From the NCBI GenBank assembly GCA_023213395.1, contig CM041465.1, forward strand, positions 157,177,741-157,241,740: a stretch of 64,000 nucleotides of DNA. The letters are read 5' to 3'. A program made the translations under genes and the position numbers. Below the pieces are notes generated by a model. That model was not told the origin of the DNA. It made no database searches and saw only the letters and a list, made by a program, of their open reading frames with translations. The stretch comes from Cycas panzhihuaensis. Its lineage: Eukaryota; Cycadophyta. Positions 36,026 to 45,554 of this stretch are shown here, piece after piece. Every line of letters begins with the position of its first letter. Position 1 is the first letter of the stretch.

Positions 36026-36258
36026 ACCAAATGGTATATGGAGACTTAGTAGATTTTAGCTACAAAATTCATTGTACTGATTAGCTATCTAGCTTCATTT
36101 AAAGAGTTGCCTGAGCTAGGTTAGTAGATTAGAAAATTTGTAAGTTTTCTTCCCCATGAGGGTTTCCAATAAAAGTGTCATAGTAGTTTGTTTTGTAAGA
36201 GACTTAAATAAGACCTCATAGGATAGAATAAAATAGGATGAAATGACCTTCTACCACT

Positions 36259-36268
36259 AAGGGGGAGA
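36259..36268 (+). other. polypurine tract of Copia-B
   Basis: aagggggaga, one base before the TG of the 3' LTR. Confidence 0.8.
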
Positions 36269-36269
36269 T

Positions 36270-36567
36270 TGAAAAGGGTTAATATCACAAGGTCATTACA
36301 TTAGTTGATTATTTCTAAAAAGGGTCTTAAGTGAACTTTAAATTAGATCACTTAAGTGAAATGCACTTTTATGTGCATTATGTGTAATTTCATTTTACCT
36401 AATTTTAATGCTCCCTCTCTCAATATAAAAGTAAAAGCTCAATGGAGGAGGCTCATTCTTACCTCCCCATTTTGTGAGAGTTACTTTCTTTCTCTCAAGT
36501 CTCTCTTACTCCCATGTTTGCCTTTGTGTTTAGTGCATGGAGATGAAGGATAGATCCACTCTTTTAA
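36270..36567 (+). repeat. 3' LTR of Copia-B
   Basis: 298 bp, same length as the 5' LTR. Its terminal CA has become AA. About 20 differences from the 5' copy, mostly transitions. Confidence 0.9.
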
Positions 36568-37668
36568 GGGGGGGTAGGGGGAAGGTGTTTATATCTTATT
36601 AACCTTAAAATTTAAGCAAGAAGATCAACTAATGTATTAGAATGAGTGTAAATAGCTCATTGAAATAGTATATATAAGTTTTAGGCAAAAATTTTAATTG
36701 GTAGAACCTATGGGGTTCCTATAGGCTAGTTTTCCCCAAAACTAATAGCCAAAACTAACCTAGTGGAACATAATCAATATGACACATTGATCGAAATAAG
36801 ATGTATGAATTTTGATGGTAATTTTTGAGTCATGAACTTTTTTTTTTTAATGATGAGTCTAATGATGCAGGTTTTATTTGAATTGGAGAAATATTGATTG
36901 ATGTGACCCTACAGACTAATTATGGCTCACTCTCTCTTTCTTTCTTTCTTTCTTGTAAATAATAAAGGGGACTTAATGGATGAATTAAGAGATAGACTAG
37001 ATATAGATATGAATTGTGCTAAAGCTTTAAATAGGAATTTTATTATCGATGTTTTGCTTATAATATTTTGTTGTCTATATTAATGCGTGTTCCTTTCTAG
37101 AGTTATGTTATGAAGTAAAGCAAGCTTGTAGGTGTTTTACAATTTAGGTAGTGATGTATGCTCACCTAAAGCATGAAAAGGAACAATGATTTGAAGACTT
37201 TCTAATAATATGTATGTAATAATAAAAGATAAATATAAGAAATCTCAAATATATGAAGGAACATATTTTCATTTATGATAATTATTTATATGTTTTATTT
37301 AGACCTTATTTTTTAAGTTTCATTAATTGAAATCATGCAATGAGTTCATGGCTAAGATATCCTTTGTGGATGGTAGCAAAAATTGTAGCAATTTACTCAA
37401 GGTTAGAAATAGTTGGTTATTAAATAGTTATGCTTTATTAATGTGATTGTGTTATTGGAAATCATTGGTGGACATGCAAGATAAGTTCATCACTTTGTAA
37501 GGTCATAAACCCAATGTTATAAGTTCAAATAAAATAAATTTAAATTTCTTCTCAAAAGTTATAGAAAAGGAATAAGCACAAAAAGGAAATGCATATCAAA
37601 CATTTTAAAATCTAAGATAAAGTTTGGTGATGTGATAAGAAAAACAAAGATTAAATATTAAATAGGAG
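36568..37668. other. AT-rich region, no gene recognised
   Basis: Begins with a G-rich stretch (36568-36585) that carries the Copia-B target duplication. No domain or repeat boundary was seen; it may include the cut-off 5' side of the gypsy relic left of Copia-B. A short (ctttt)n/(cttt)n run lies near 36930-36955. Confidence 0.35.
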
Positions 37669-38292
37669 TGTTAAAGAATGATATTTAATCTATAGTCAAT
37701 CAATGATGCTTATATGTATTTAGATCTCATACTCTAGTCATATATTGTCTAGTAGTTAAATTTTGGCAGTCTCATTAGGCATACTCTCTCAAGTTTATGA
37801 ATATGTCAATATCATCAAATGGTATATAAATACTCACCTAATTCATTGTAAAATCATTATAAGGCTTGTAGGTTCTTACACATGATTATTGGTGGATGTC
37901 TAATGTAACATCACTAGTGCTTAATGAGGTGATTTAATTCTATAAAAGGGCAAAGATTATTCATGATTAGTTATGTGGACACCTAGTTCTTCTATAATGG
38001 AAACTAGTATGGTCTTATTGTGTGCTTCATTATACATAATTTTATATTAATGAGATATCATATGTTTCAAATGGATGTTTCCTAATCTTAAGGTTTTAGT
38101 ATTATACATCATGTCTCTCAATATTAAATGTTTAATTCTTGTTTTATTAAATATTATTGATGACTTAGTACCCTATTGATGATAATACAAGACAGTATAC
38201 TTGATGTTACGTACTTCCATACTAACACGCTTGCATTCAGTATGAGGTGTTTAATATTATGTCCTAATGATATTAAACCTAATATTTTAATA
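37669..38292 (+). repeat. LTR of an unnamed family, copy 2
   Basis: Homologous to 23800-24406, starting TGTTAAAGAATGATATTTAA and ending TTTTAATA. A decayed primer site (tggcattagagtt) follows directly. It has the same orientation as copy 1, 13.9 kb away. Both copies carry leader sequence, so they are two separate 5' ends rather than the two LTRs of one element. Confidence 0.65.
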
Positions 38293-38690
38293 TGGCATTA
38301 GAGTTATATGGTTGCTAGATGTGAATGTGGAGTTGAAATACTCATATGCATGTAAGAGATCATTGTAAAGAGTTATGAGCTAGTTTAGAGCCAAAGGGAC
38401 CTCATTGAGGTCTGAAAAAATTAATTATACTTATTGTGACTAGGAAAATTTAAGGCATATTGATAAATTCAAGAGCTACATACAAGATGAAGATTGGACT
38501 CTCAAAAAGTGCTAATGAGGTTGTGTTACAAGTTTTATTTTGTGGACATTACTATACATGCGAGTTATATAAATTCCATGCAACTTGTTAAAGGTTCATC
38601 CACAAGTTTAGGAGATGTAAGTATGAGAAGTAAACTTGTATGTAGGTTTGATCACCCTATAAGAGTGAGAAGTAAGTAGACACCCATTAG
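38293..38690 (+). other. PBS and leader of the unnamed LTR family, copy 2
   Basis: tggcattagagtt at 38293, then about 250 bp shared with copy 1 (24407-24660), after which similarity is lost. No gag start was recognised. Confidence 0.5.
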
Positions 38691-38869
38691 TATATTGTCA
38701 TAGAAAAATAAGATACAAAATCATAGTAAAGTACACATGTATATGGTGATGATTTTGCCATCTAGAGATGATCCATGCATGTTGTGTAGGTTATTAGAGA
38801 TATGCAAAAGATTCTAAAGGCAATTACATATGTCCCAATTTGAGAGATCCATTGCGAGAATGAAATGAG

Positions 38870-39660
38870 AAAATCCATAAGGAAACATGCATGAGAATAG
38901 GTAATAGGCATGTAGTATAAAATTAAGTTGAGAATAGGGTTAACATTCCAAAAGGTAGTAATTGTAAAGTGCCCATAAGGAGTTCTATTCAATAGAGAAA
39001 AGTGACCATAATTAGGCAACCTGCGTGAAGGTGTTCTATACTAAAGGGAAGGCAAGTCATATTTATAGCAATAAAGAGAATAATGCAAGCCCATTATAAG
39101 GCATTCTATATGGTAGCAAAGCTAAAGTGTGTGCCTATTCAAACCAACTCTAAAAGCTAGAAACTTGTATATATAATAAAACAAATACTTAAAAAAGGCC
39201 CAGATTTAAACATTGGGATTTGAGAAGTGTTATAGATCATAAAATCCTCACATAATTCAAGAAACCCTAAAGGGTAGTTAAGTAGAAGAAGAGCCCTTAT
39301 GAAGGGTGTTTTATCTAAGAGTAATATTTTGCAGTAATAAAGGAGAATAAGCTAAAATGATATAAGCAAATCCATGAAGAAACATACATGAGAATAGGCA
39401 ATAGGCATGTAGTACAAAATTGAGTTGAGAATAGGGTTAACATTCTAGTAGTAATTGTAAAGAGCCCCTGAGGAGTTTTATATAATAGAGAAAAGTGCCC
39501 ACAAGTAGGTAACTCATTTGAAGGTGTTTAATAATAGAGTGAAGGCATGGCATATTTATGGTAGTAAAGAGAACTAATGCAAGCCCATTATAAGGTGTTT
39601 CATAAGGCAGCAAAGTTAGAACATATGCATGTTCAGACTAACTCTGAAAGCTAGAAGTAA
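38870..39660 (+). repeat. direct duplication, about 290-bp units 497 bp apart
   Basis: A block at about 38875-39165 recurs at about 39370-39657. Landmarks in order: atgagaatagg (38891 and 39388), gagttgagaatagggttaac, aattgtaaag-gcccc, agagaaaagtg, and aatgcaagcccattataagg. The sequence between the two blocks (39170-39365) is not duplicated in any obvious way. It lies downstream of the LTR leader at 38293 and may belong to that element. Non-coding. Confidence 0.65.
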
Positions 39661-41100
39661 AATCATGAGTGTTGGCATATCATTAACTATATACTTATTC
39701 TTTTGTTTGCTTTTATAAATGATGAGTTTAAGTAAAATCATTAATTTAGTGATTAATGAAGACAATCAAATGTTGAAATACTTATGTACAACTAAGTAGA
39801 TAAAAAGATTATTAGTAAGTCTTACTGGTTAATAATATATAAATAGATGTTAAGTGTGATACCTCTAAATTTGAATTTATATCTATTTTGATTAGATCAT
39901 ATAATATTAAGTTTCCTTTATCTTATCATTAGAATTAGATATTATGTGTAATAATTCTTTTTTGGAACAAGCAATTATATGGTTATTCATTTTAAATACA
40001 TTACCTTATGAATCGCAATCGACATATACTACTTGAGTGATCAAGATAGAAATTTTCATCTTATCTATCAATTGGTTTAAACTATCAAAAGGAGACTTGT
40101 GAATATTATTCTAGAATAGAATGACAGTTGATTAAAATTATATAGATAATTTTATCATTTGTAACTTATATAATTATGATTCACCATTAATATGGTTTTA
40201 TTGCAGGTTTCATATGAGGGGAATGCTTCATTTTATTTAATTTTAGTGACTACTTAAAACATGAATCTAGATTAAAATATAATTTATTTCTAACATTTAT
40301 ACTTGGTATGGAATTAGCTAAATTATTACTAATATATTAGGTAGTTTCTTCAAAGTTAAATATTGACTTGAAATCCTTATTACTAGTTATTTTTCATAAG
40401 AAGGAATGCTCTATATCAAGTGCAAAATTTAATGTAACATAAATTGAGATTTATTTTTCATCTTTATCTATGGTGCATGCATCCAAATCTCTTTCAAATC
40501 TAGTTTAATTTAACAATGTGTTTATAATATATGCATAGACGTGTGACATTTATGTGGCATAAAATTTTTTATATAGTTCCTCTCATGTGCATTGTATATT
40601 ATAGTTGCATCCTGCATGTCCTTTTGATTATGGAATAAAGACATTCAATTAAATTCAAAGAACAATACAATGAACAAATATTTATTTGTTAGTAGATTGC
40701 TCCTAAAAAAGGAATATAAAATTATTGATCCTAAACCTTAATAATTCAAAGTTTAGTTGGACTAATTTTCAAAGAAGAGAGGAAAGAGGGATAGAAGTAT
40801 CTAAGGGTAGCAACCTAAAAATCATTATTAATGAAACACTACCTATATTGAATGACTTGGTCAAGAAGATTATAGATGGTAATAAAGTGTTTAGCCTTAT
40901 GTTAAAACATCATTGTCTATTATTTAATAAGACAAAAGATTGAATACTAAAGATGAAATAAACTAATAATTCTATTAAACTATGATGAACAAGCTAATTA
41001 TTAGTTTATTAATCTAAAATATAGTATTTAAAAAAAAAAAAAAGTGACAAGTTGTGAATTAGAATAACTTAGAATATATCCTTGTTTATATATTGTTTTA
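39661..41100. other. AT-rich region upstream of the receptor kinase
   Basis: No recognisable transposon domain. A 72-codon open frame at 40725-40943 (+) matches nothing known. A run of 14 A lies at about 41030-41043, possibly an old retroposed tail or just a homopolymer. Base composition becomes less AT-rich after about 41280, where the gene region starts. Confidence 0.4.
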
Positions 41101-41183
41101 TCAACTTCATTCTTAATGATGAGTCTTACACTTATCACTAGCATTCACCTCTGGCATGCATAATGTCTTTTTCCATATGACTC

Positions 41184-41486
41184 TTGACTTTTCCTAAGTA
41201 CGCAACTTGCATTCACATTTCTTATTTATTTAACCTACCCTTGTTTTTTATTTTATTTCTCATATTTTAACTTAGCACTGATTGTTCACGTTTGGTATCC
41301 CAGATCGTAGGTTCTCACTCTGACTCAAAATGGTTTGAATGCACCTGCCTGCTTTGTTGACCTTTTTCTGGTAGCCTGACGTTTTGAAGTTTTCCACAGC
41401 ACGTTTCACAGTAACTTGGCTTCTCTGATACAATTTACCGTCCAACCCGTTGACCTGCTAATTGTTACTGTGCAGCAACCTTGACT
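41184..41486 (+). promoter_or_regulatory. W-box cluster in the receptor-kinase promoter
   Basis: TTGAC cores, the WRKY-factor binding core, stand at 41184 (ttgact), 41357 (ttgacc), 41450 (ttgacc) and 41481 (ttgact), all within 450 bp of the start codon and on the coding strand. W-boxes are typical of defence-receptor promoters, which suits an LRR-XII kinase. The transcript start is unknown, so the last ones may lie in the 5' UTR. No clear TATA box was fixed. Confidence 0.45.
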
Positions 41487-41615
41487 TGTTCCTGCAGAAT
41501 AGACCCCTGCGTGTGTCGTCTGCGAACAGCCAACGTTATAACCATATGAAGTTACAGTGCATGGACAATGGGTTCGAAGGAAACAAATCACCAGCAATTG
41601 TATCACCCTTGAGGG

Positions 41616-44600
41616 ATGCATTATCAATCGTCCGGTTTGAAGATGGATATGGTACTATTATTGTTGGTTACTGGTGTCTTCTCATGCACATCATCCCTTG
41701 GGCAATCACCTGCGAAACTCATCAATGCTTCCTCCGACGACGAACAGTCTCTGTTGAAATTCAAGGCTTCCATCGCCAATGCGTTTCCCAATTGGAATTC
41801 CAGTATTCCCTTCTGCAACTGGACAGGCGTTGAATGCGATGCACGCAGGGAGAGAGTGGTTGCCCTCACGCTCACAGGTATGGGATTAGAGGGTACGATC
41901 TCTCCATTTCTCGGCAATCTGTCATCTCTTCAAGTTCTCAATCTCTCTTATAATAATCTTCAAGGGCAAATTCCACAGGAATTTGGACGCCTTTCCCGTT
42001 TAAGGGTGCTTTGGTTGAACAATAATCAATTGGAAGGGCTAATTCCAAGTACTCTCAGTGGCTGTGGCAATTTAGTTGATTTAACTCTGTCATATAACAG
42101 TCTGAGCGGAAGCATTCCCGCTGAGTTGGGTTTCCTCACACGTTTGAACTTCCTCTACCTCCCGGGAAACAACCTTACGGGTAGTATTCCCTCGTCTTTA
42201 GGAAACCTCTCGGCCCTGACCGATTTTGATTTGGGAGTAAATAATCTGACAGGCACCATTCCTTCTTCTTTGTCCAATATTTCCTCCTTGACAATATTGA
42301 GGATTTCGAGTAACAACCTCGTAGGTGCCATTCCGCCAGAATTGGGGCTGCTAACCAACCTGGAGGAGATTTACCTCTTTCAGAACCAGCTGACGGGACA
42401 AATTCCATCAAATTTTGGTGCCAAGCTCACCAATTTGCGACAGCTGATACTGTGGGGGAATCAGCTGAGTGGCAGTATACCGATCTCCCTGGGAAATTGT
42501 TCCAAACTTGTAGGCATCGCACTTAGTGCCAACCAGCTGAGTGGAATGGTACCAACAGAGCTGGGAAAGTTGCTCCTCCTTGAACGCCTTTACTTGAATA
42601 CTAATCAACTTATCGGTGGAAGCACTGACACCTTGCCCTTTCTTACAGCTCTTACCAATTGCTCCCGCTTGCGAGAGATATCTATGTATGATAATCGACT
42701 AGGAGGAGTATTGCCCCCTGCTATAGCCCAGCTTTCCAGAAACCTATCCATCTTATCCCTGGCAAACAACAATATTGGAGGAAGCATACCCCAACACATT
42801 GGCAACCTAACCGGCTTGACATTCTTAAATTTCTCAGGCAATCTTTTCAATGGCACCATTCCATCAGGATTCAACAGGCTTGGCAAGTTGGAAAGATTGA
42901 CTTTGGATCACAACAGACTACGGGGAGCCATCCCCACAGAGATAGGTCAACTGCAACATTTGGGGCTTCTTTCGGTTAACAATAATCTGCTTTCTGGGAG
43001 AATACCAGACTCTCTCGGGCGACTTCGACAACTAAGACAGCTTTTTCTTCATCACAATCAGTTCTCGGGAACTATACCTGCCAGTCTAGGAGACTGTCTG
43101 AATTTGGCAACTCTGGACTTGTCTTACAATAAATTGAGTGGAAGAATACCTCCAGAAGTTGCTGGTCTTCCGTATCTGCAAATATATTGGAACCTGTCAG
43201 GGAACTTTCTACAGGGCTCTCTGCCTCCAGAGATCAGCAAGATGACAATGGTTCAAGCTATAGACGTCTCTCACAATTACTTGTCGGGTACCATTCCGGC
43301 AACGCTTGGAAGTTGCACAGGATTAGAATATATCAATATGTCTCAGAATACCTTGCAGGGTCCAATCCCGGTTTCACTTACTGGATTGCAAAGTCTCCAA
43401 ACCTTGGATCTGTCTTCCAATTTCTTATCCGGTACAATGCCGGGGTCCCTTACAAAGCTTAAAATGCTTAGCTACGTGGATTTATCTTTCAACAATATCA
43501 CGGGAGAAATCCCAACAGATGGATTTTTTGGAAACCGTAGTGTTACTGCATTGTTTATGGGAAATCCCGGTCTCTGCGGACCACAGATATACTCATTACC
43601 TGCATGTCCAGGACAGGGAAGCCATTCACTTCTCAGAAAAATAATGGTGCCCATTGTCGGTGTTATTGCCTTCATTCTGTGTGGTTTGCTTGGGGTATTT
43701 CTATGGAGACGAATTTTGCATAGAAAGAGTTTGGGTGTTTCAACAGCTGTTGCCCCAAACCTGGAATATCCAAGAATTTCATATCAAGAAATTGTCACTG
43801 CAACTGGTGGATTTGATGCGGCCAACTTGCTAGGAGTGGGTTGCTTCGGGTCAGTCTATAAAGGGATTTTGAGTGATGGCACAATAGTTGCTGTCAAGGT
43901 TCTCAATTTGCAGAATGAAGAATCTCACAAGAGTTTTGAGACAGAATGCAGAGTATTGAGCAGCATTCGACACAGGAATGTTGTTAGAATCATAACCTTG
44001 TGCTCAAACCCTCATTTCAAGGCTTTGGTCCTTGAATTCATGTCCAATGGAAGCTTGGACGAGCATTTGTATCCCAATGGAGATGAAGATGGTAGAAGGA
44101 ATGCATGTGAATTGGGATTGAGAAGACGTCTGAACATAGCTATAGACATAGCTCATGGCCTGGAATATTTGCATCATGACTGCTTTGTGCGTGTGGTTCA
44201 TTGTGATTTAAAACCTACCAATCTACTTTTGGACAATAACATGACAGCCCATGTGACTGACTTTGGTATTGCACAGCTAACTTTTGCAAATTCCACAGAT
44301 TCATTCAATTCCATGGCTGCACTTAAAGGAACTGTAGGCTACATAGCCCCGGGTATGAGTTGTATAACCTATGTTTTTCTCCTTTACTTGATATTTGATT
44401 GGGATTGCTAGAAGTGAACTTTGACAAGAAGTTGTCTTGAATGCAGAGTATGGATTTGGTGGAAGAGTTTCACGAAGTGGAGATGTGTACAGCTTTGGCA
44501 TTTTGTTATTGGAGATGATGACCAGAAAGAGGCCTACCAACAGCATGTTTGTGAATGGTCTGACCCTAAAAAAGTGGGTGGGCATGTCTTTTCCTGATAG

Positions 44601-44826
44601 GATTGAGGAGGTCATTGACAATACTCTATTGACATTTGCAACAAATCATAGAATGGACCTAGATGACATCTTCAAGTGCCTTACTGAGCTCATACATGTG
44701 GCTTTGATGTGCACAAAAGAATCCCCTGAAGAACGACCCAGCATGAGGGAGATTGCTGGAACATTAGAGAGAATCAGAGGGACCTTCCTTGGAACCAGAA
44801 GGTTTTCCACATTGCCAGAGATGTAA
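41616..44826 (+). CDS. LRR receptor-like kinase, subfamily XII, non-RD (two exons)
   Basis: Exons 41616-44352 and 44447-44826 give 1038 residues. The longest frame starts at 41616. The ATG at 41643 (context aagATGg, then D-M-V-L-L-L-L) is the more likely start, because the signal-peptide core follows it directly. Order: signal peptide; LRR N-cap (D-D-E-Q-S-L-L-K-F-K, C-N-W-T-G-V-x-C); about 23 plant-type LRRs, including the XII-typical F-L-T-A-L-T-N-C-S insert; C-cap G-L-C-G; membrane helix about 675-695; kinase from about 735. The glycine loop is G-V-G-C-F-G-S-V, with Lys761, His862-Cys863-Asp864 and Asp882-Phe-Gly. Cysteine before the catalytic aspartate makes it non-RD, as in FLS2, EFR and XA21. 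It is presumably a plasma-membrane pattern-recognition receptor; the ligand is unknown. No stop or missing residue was found. Confidence 0.93.
44353..44446 (+). other. intron of the receptor kinase
   Basis: 94 bp, donor gtatgagt and acceptor atgcag. It splits the glutamate codon of the A-P-E motif (g before, ag after), giving Y-I-A-P-E-Y-G. LRR-XII genes commonly carry an intron at this place. If retained, the frame stops at 44411 and the kinase loses everything after the activation segment. Confidence 0.85.
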
Positions 44827-44888
44827 CTTATTTGCTAGATAGCCAAATCAGAAATGTGAGAGGACAGCTTGCAAAAAATTGGGGTCTG

Positions 44889-44948
44889 AATAAACTGTAT
44901 CCATTCTACATTGTTGTTTTTGATTATTTTATCAGGATCTCTAATAAA
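44889..44948 (+). terminator. polyadenylation signals of the receptor kinase
   Basis: Two aataaa hexamers, at 44889-44894 and 44943-44948, lie 63 and 117 bp past the stop codon, in AT-rich sequence. Spacing suits plant 3' ends. The cleavage site is not determinable. Confidence 0.5.
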
Positions 44949-45254
44949 AGTTGGAATATACTGTATTAATATTTAACATGTTTGTGTATGCTTCAGAAGA
45001 CCGCTTTCCCTGTTTTGTGCACTTGGGGGAGGGGGAGGTGGGGAACAATGCCTATCATGCTCTGACAATGGGCATGCTTAGGAGTATTACAATTCTTGTT
45101 GACTGCTCTCCAGCTTATAAATCAACACAACATAACAAATGTAGCATGAGTGACTATGGCAAGTCTTCAGTGTTCAGAAAATTTACAAATTGCACAGAAT
45201 AATGCGATAATTGTTTAGTTTGAAGAGCAGTGCGATTTTTTCCTTGTTGCAATA

Positions 45255-45554
45255 ATGTCCATGCTTGACTATTTTCTGCTTTTATTTTTCTATATGTTTA
45301 TGCTAACAAAAAAAACACCTTCATTCAATATGGAAATTTCAAAGGGTTGGTCCAAAACTAGAGAAAGAGTACATGAAGAGGTGTTTCGTGCAAGTAATAA
45401 TATTCAAACAAAAATTAGTAGTCAACCTGAAAAGTGCCATGCAGAGCTTGACTTTCAGTATTCCAGTAAAGCACCATCACTAAATAGTGCCCTTAGAAGA
45501 GCTGGGGAAACGGATAAAAGAAGGGTTGCTAGACACCCTGAAATTATAATGTGA
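45255..45554 (+). CDS. 99-codon open frame, unknown
   Basis: Starts M-S-M-L-D-Y with a hydrophobic, phenylalanine-rich first 18 residues, then a charged region rich in K, R, E and S with no recognised motif. It lies 430 bp beyond the receptor-kinase stop in sequence less AT-rich than the surrounding repeats. It could be the remains of a small gene, part of an extended 3' UTR, or chance. No homologue comes to mind. Confidence 0.2.
   Translation: MSMLDYFLLLFFYMFMLTKKTPSFNMEISKGWSKTRERVHEEVFRASNNIQTKISSQPEKCHAELDFQYSSKAPSLNSALRRAGETDKRRVARHPEIIM

Larger units (their letters stand above)
29004..36567 (+). mobile_element. Copia-B: complete, inactive Ty1/copia retrotransposon
   Basis: 7.56 kb: 5' LTR 29004-29301, PBS 29304, a 2.0-kb leader, gag-pol 31318-35836, a repeat-bearing 3' region, PPT 36259-36268 and 3' LTR 36270-36567. 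By eye about 20 of 298 LTR positions differ (about 7%), so it is the youngest of the three copia copies. Nearly all of gag-pol can be read in order, with about 20 stops and few frame changes. It is closely related to Copia-C (55684-63275) in coding region, leader and 3' region, less so in LTR. It lies at the 5' side of the gypsy relic at 24756-28870. Confidence 0.9.

Noticed and set aside
37669-38292. 3' LTR partner of 23800-24406
   Set aside because: Homology continues past the primer site in both copies, so both are 5' ends of separate elements.
41030-41043. Poly(A) run as the tail of a retroposed gene
   Set aside because: No target duplication or coding sequence upstream; likely a homopolymer.
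42155-43675. Several minus-strand open frames of 65-95 codons inside the receptor kinase
   Set aside because: They lie antisense to a gene whose coding frame is certain, and have no start context, domains or composition of their own.
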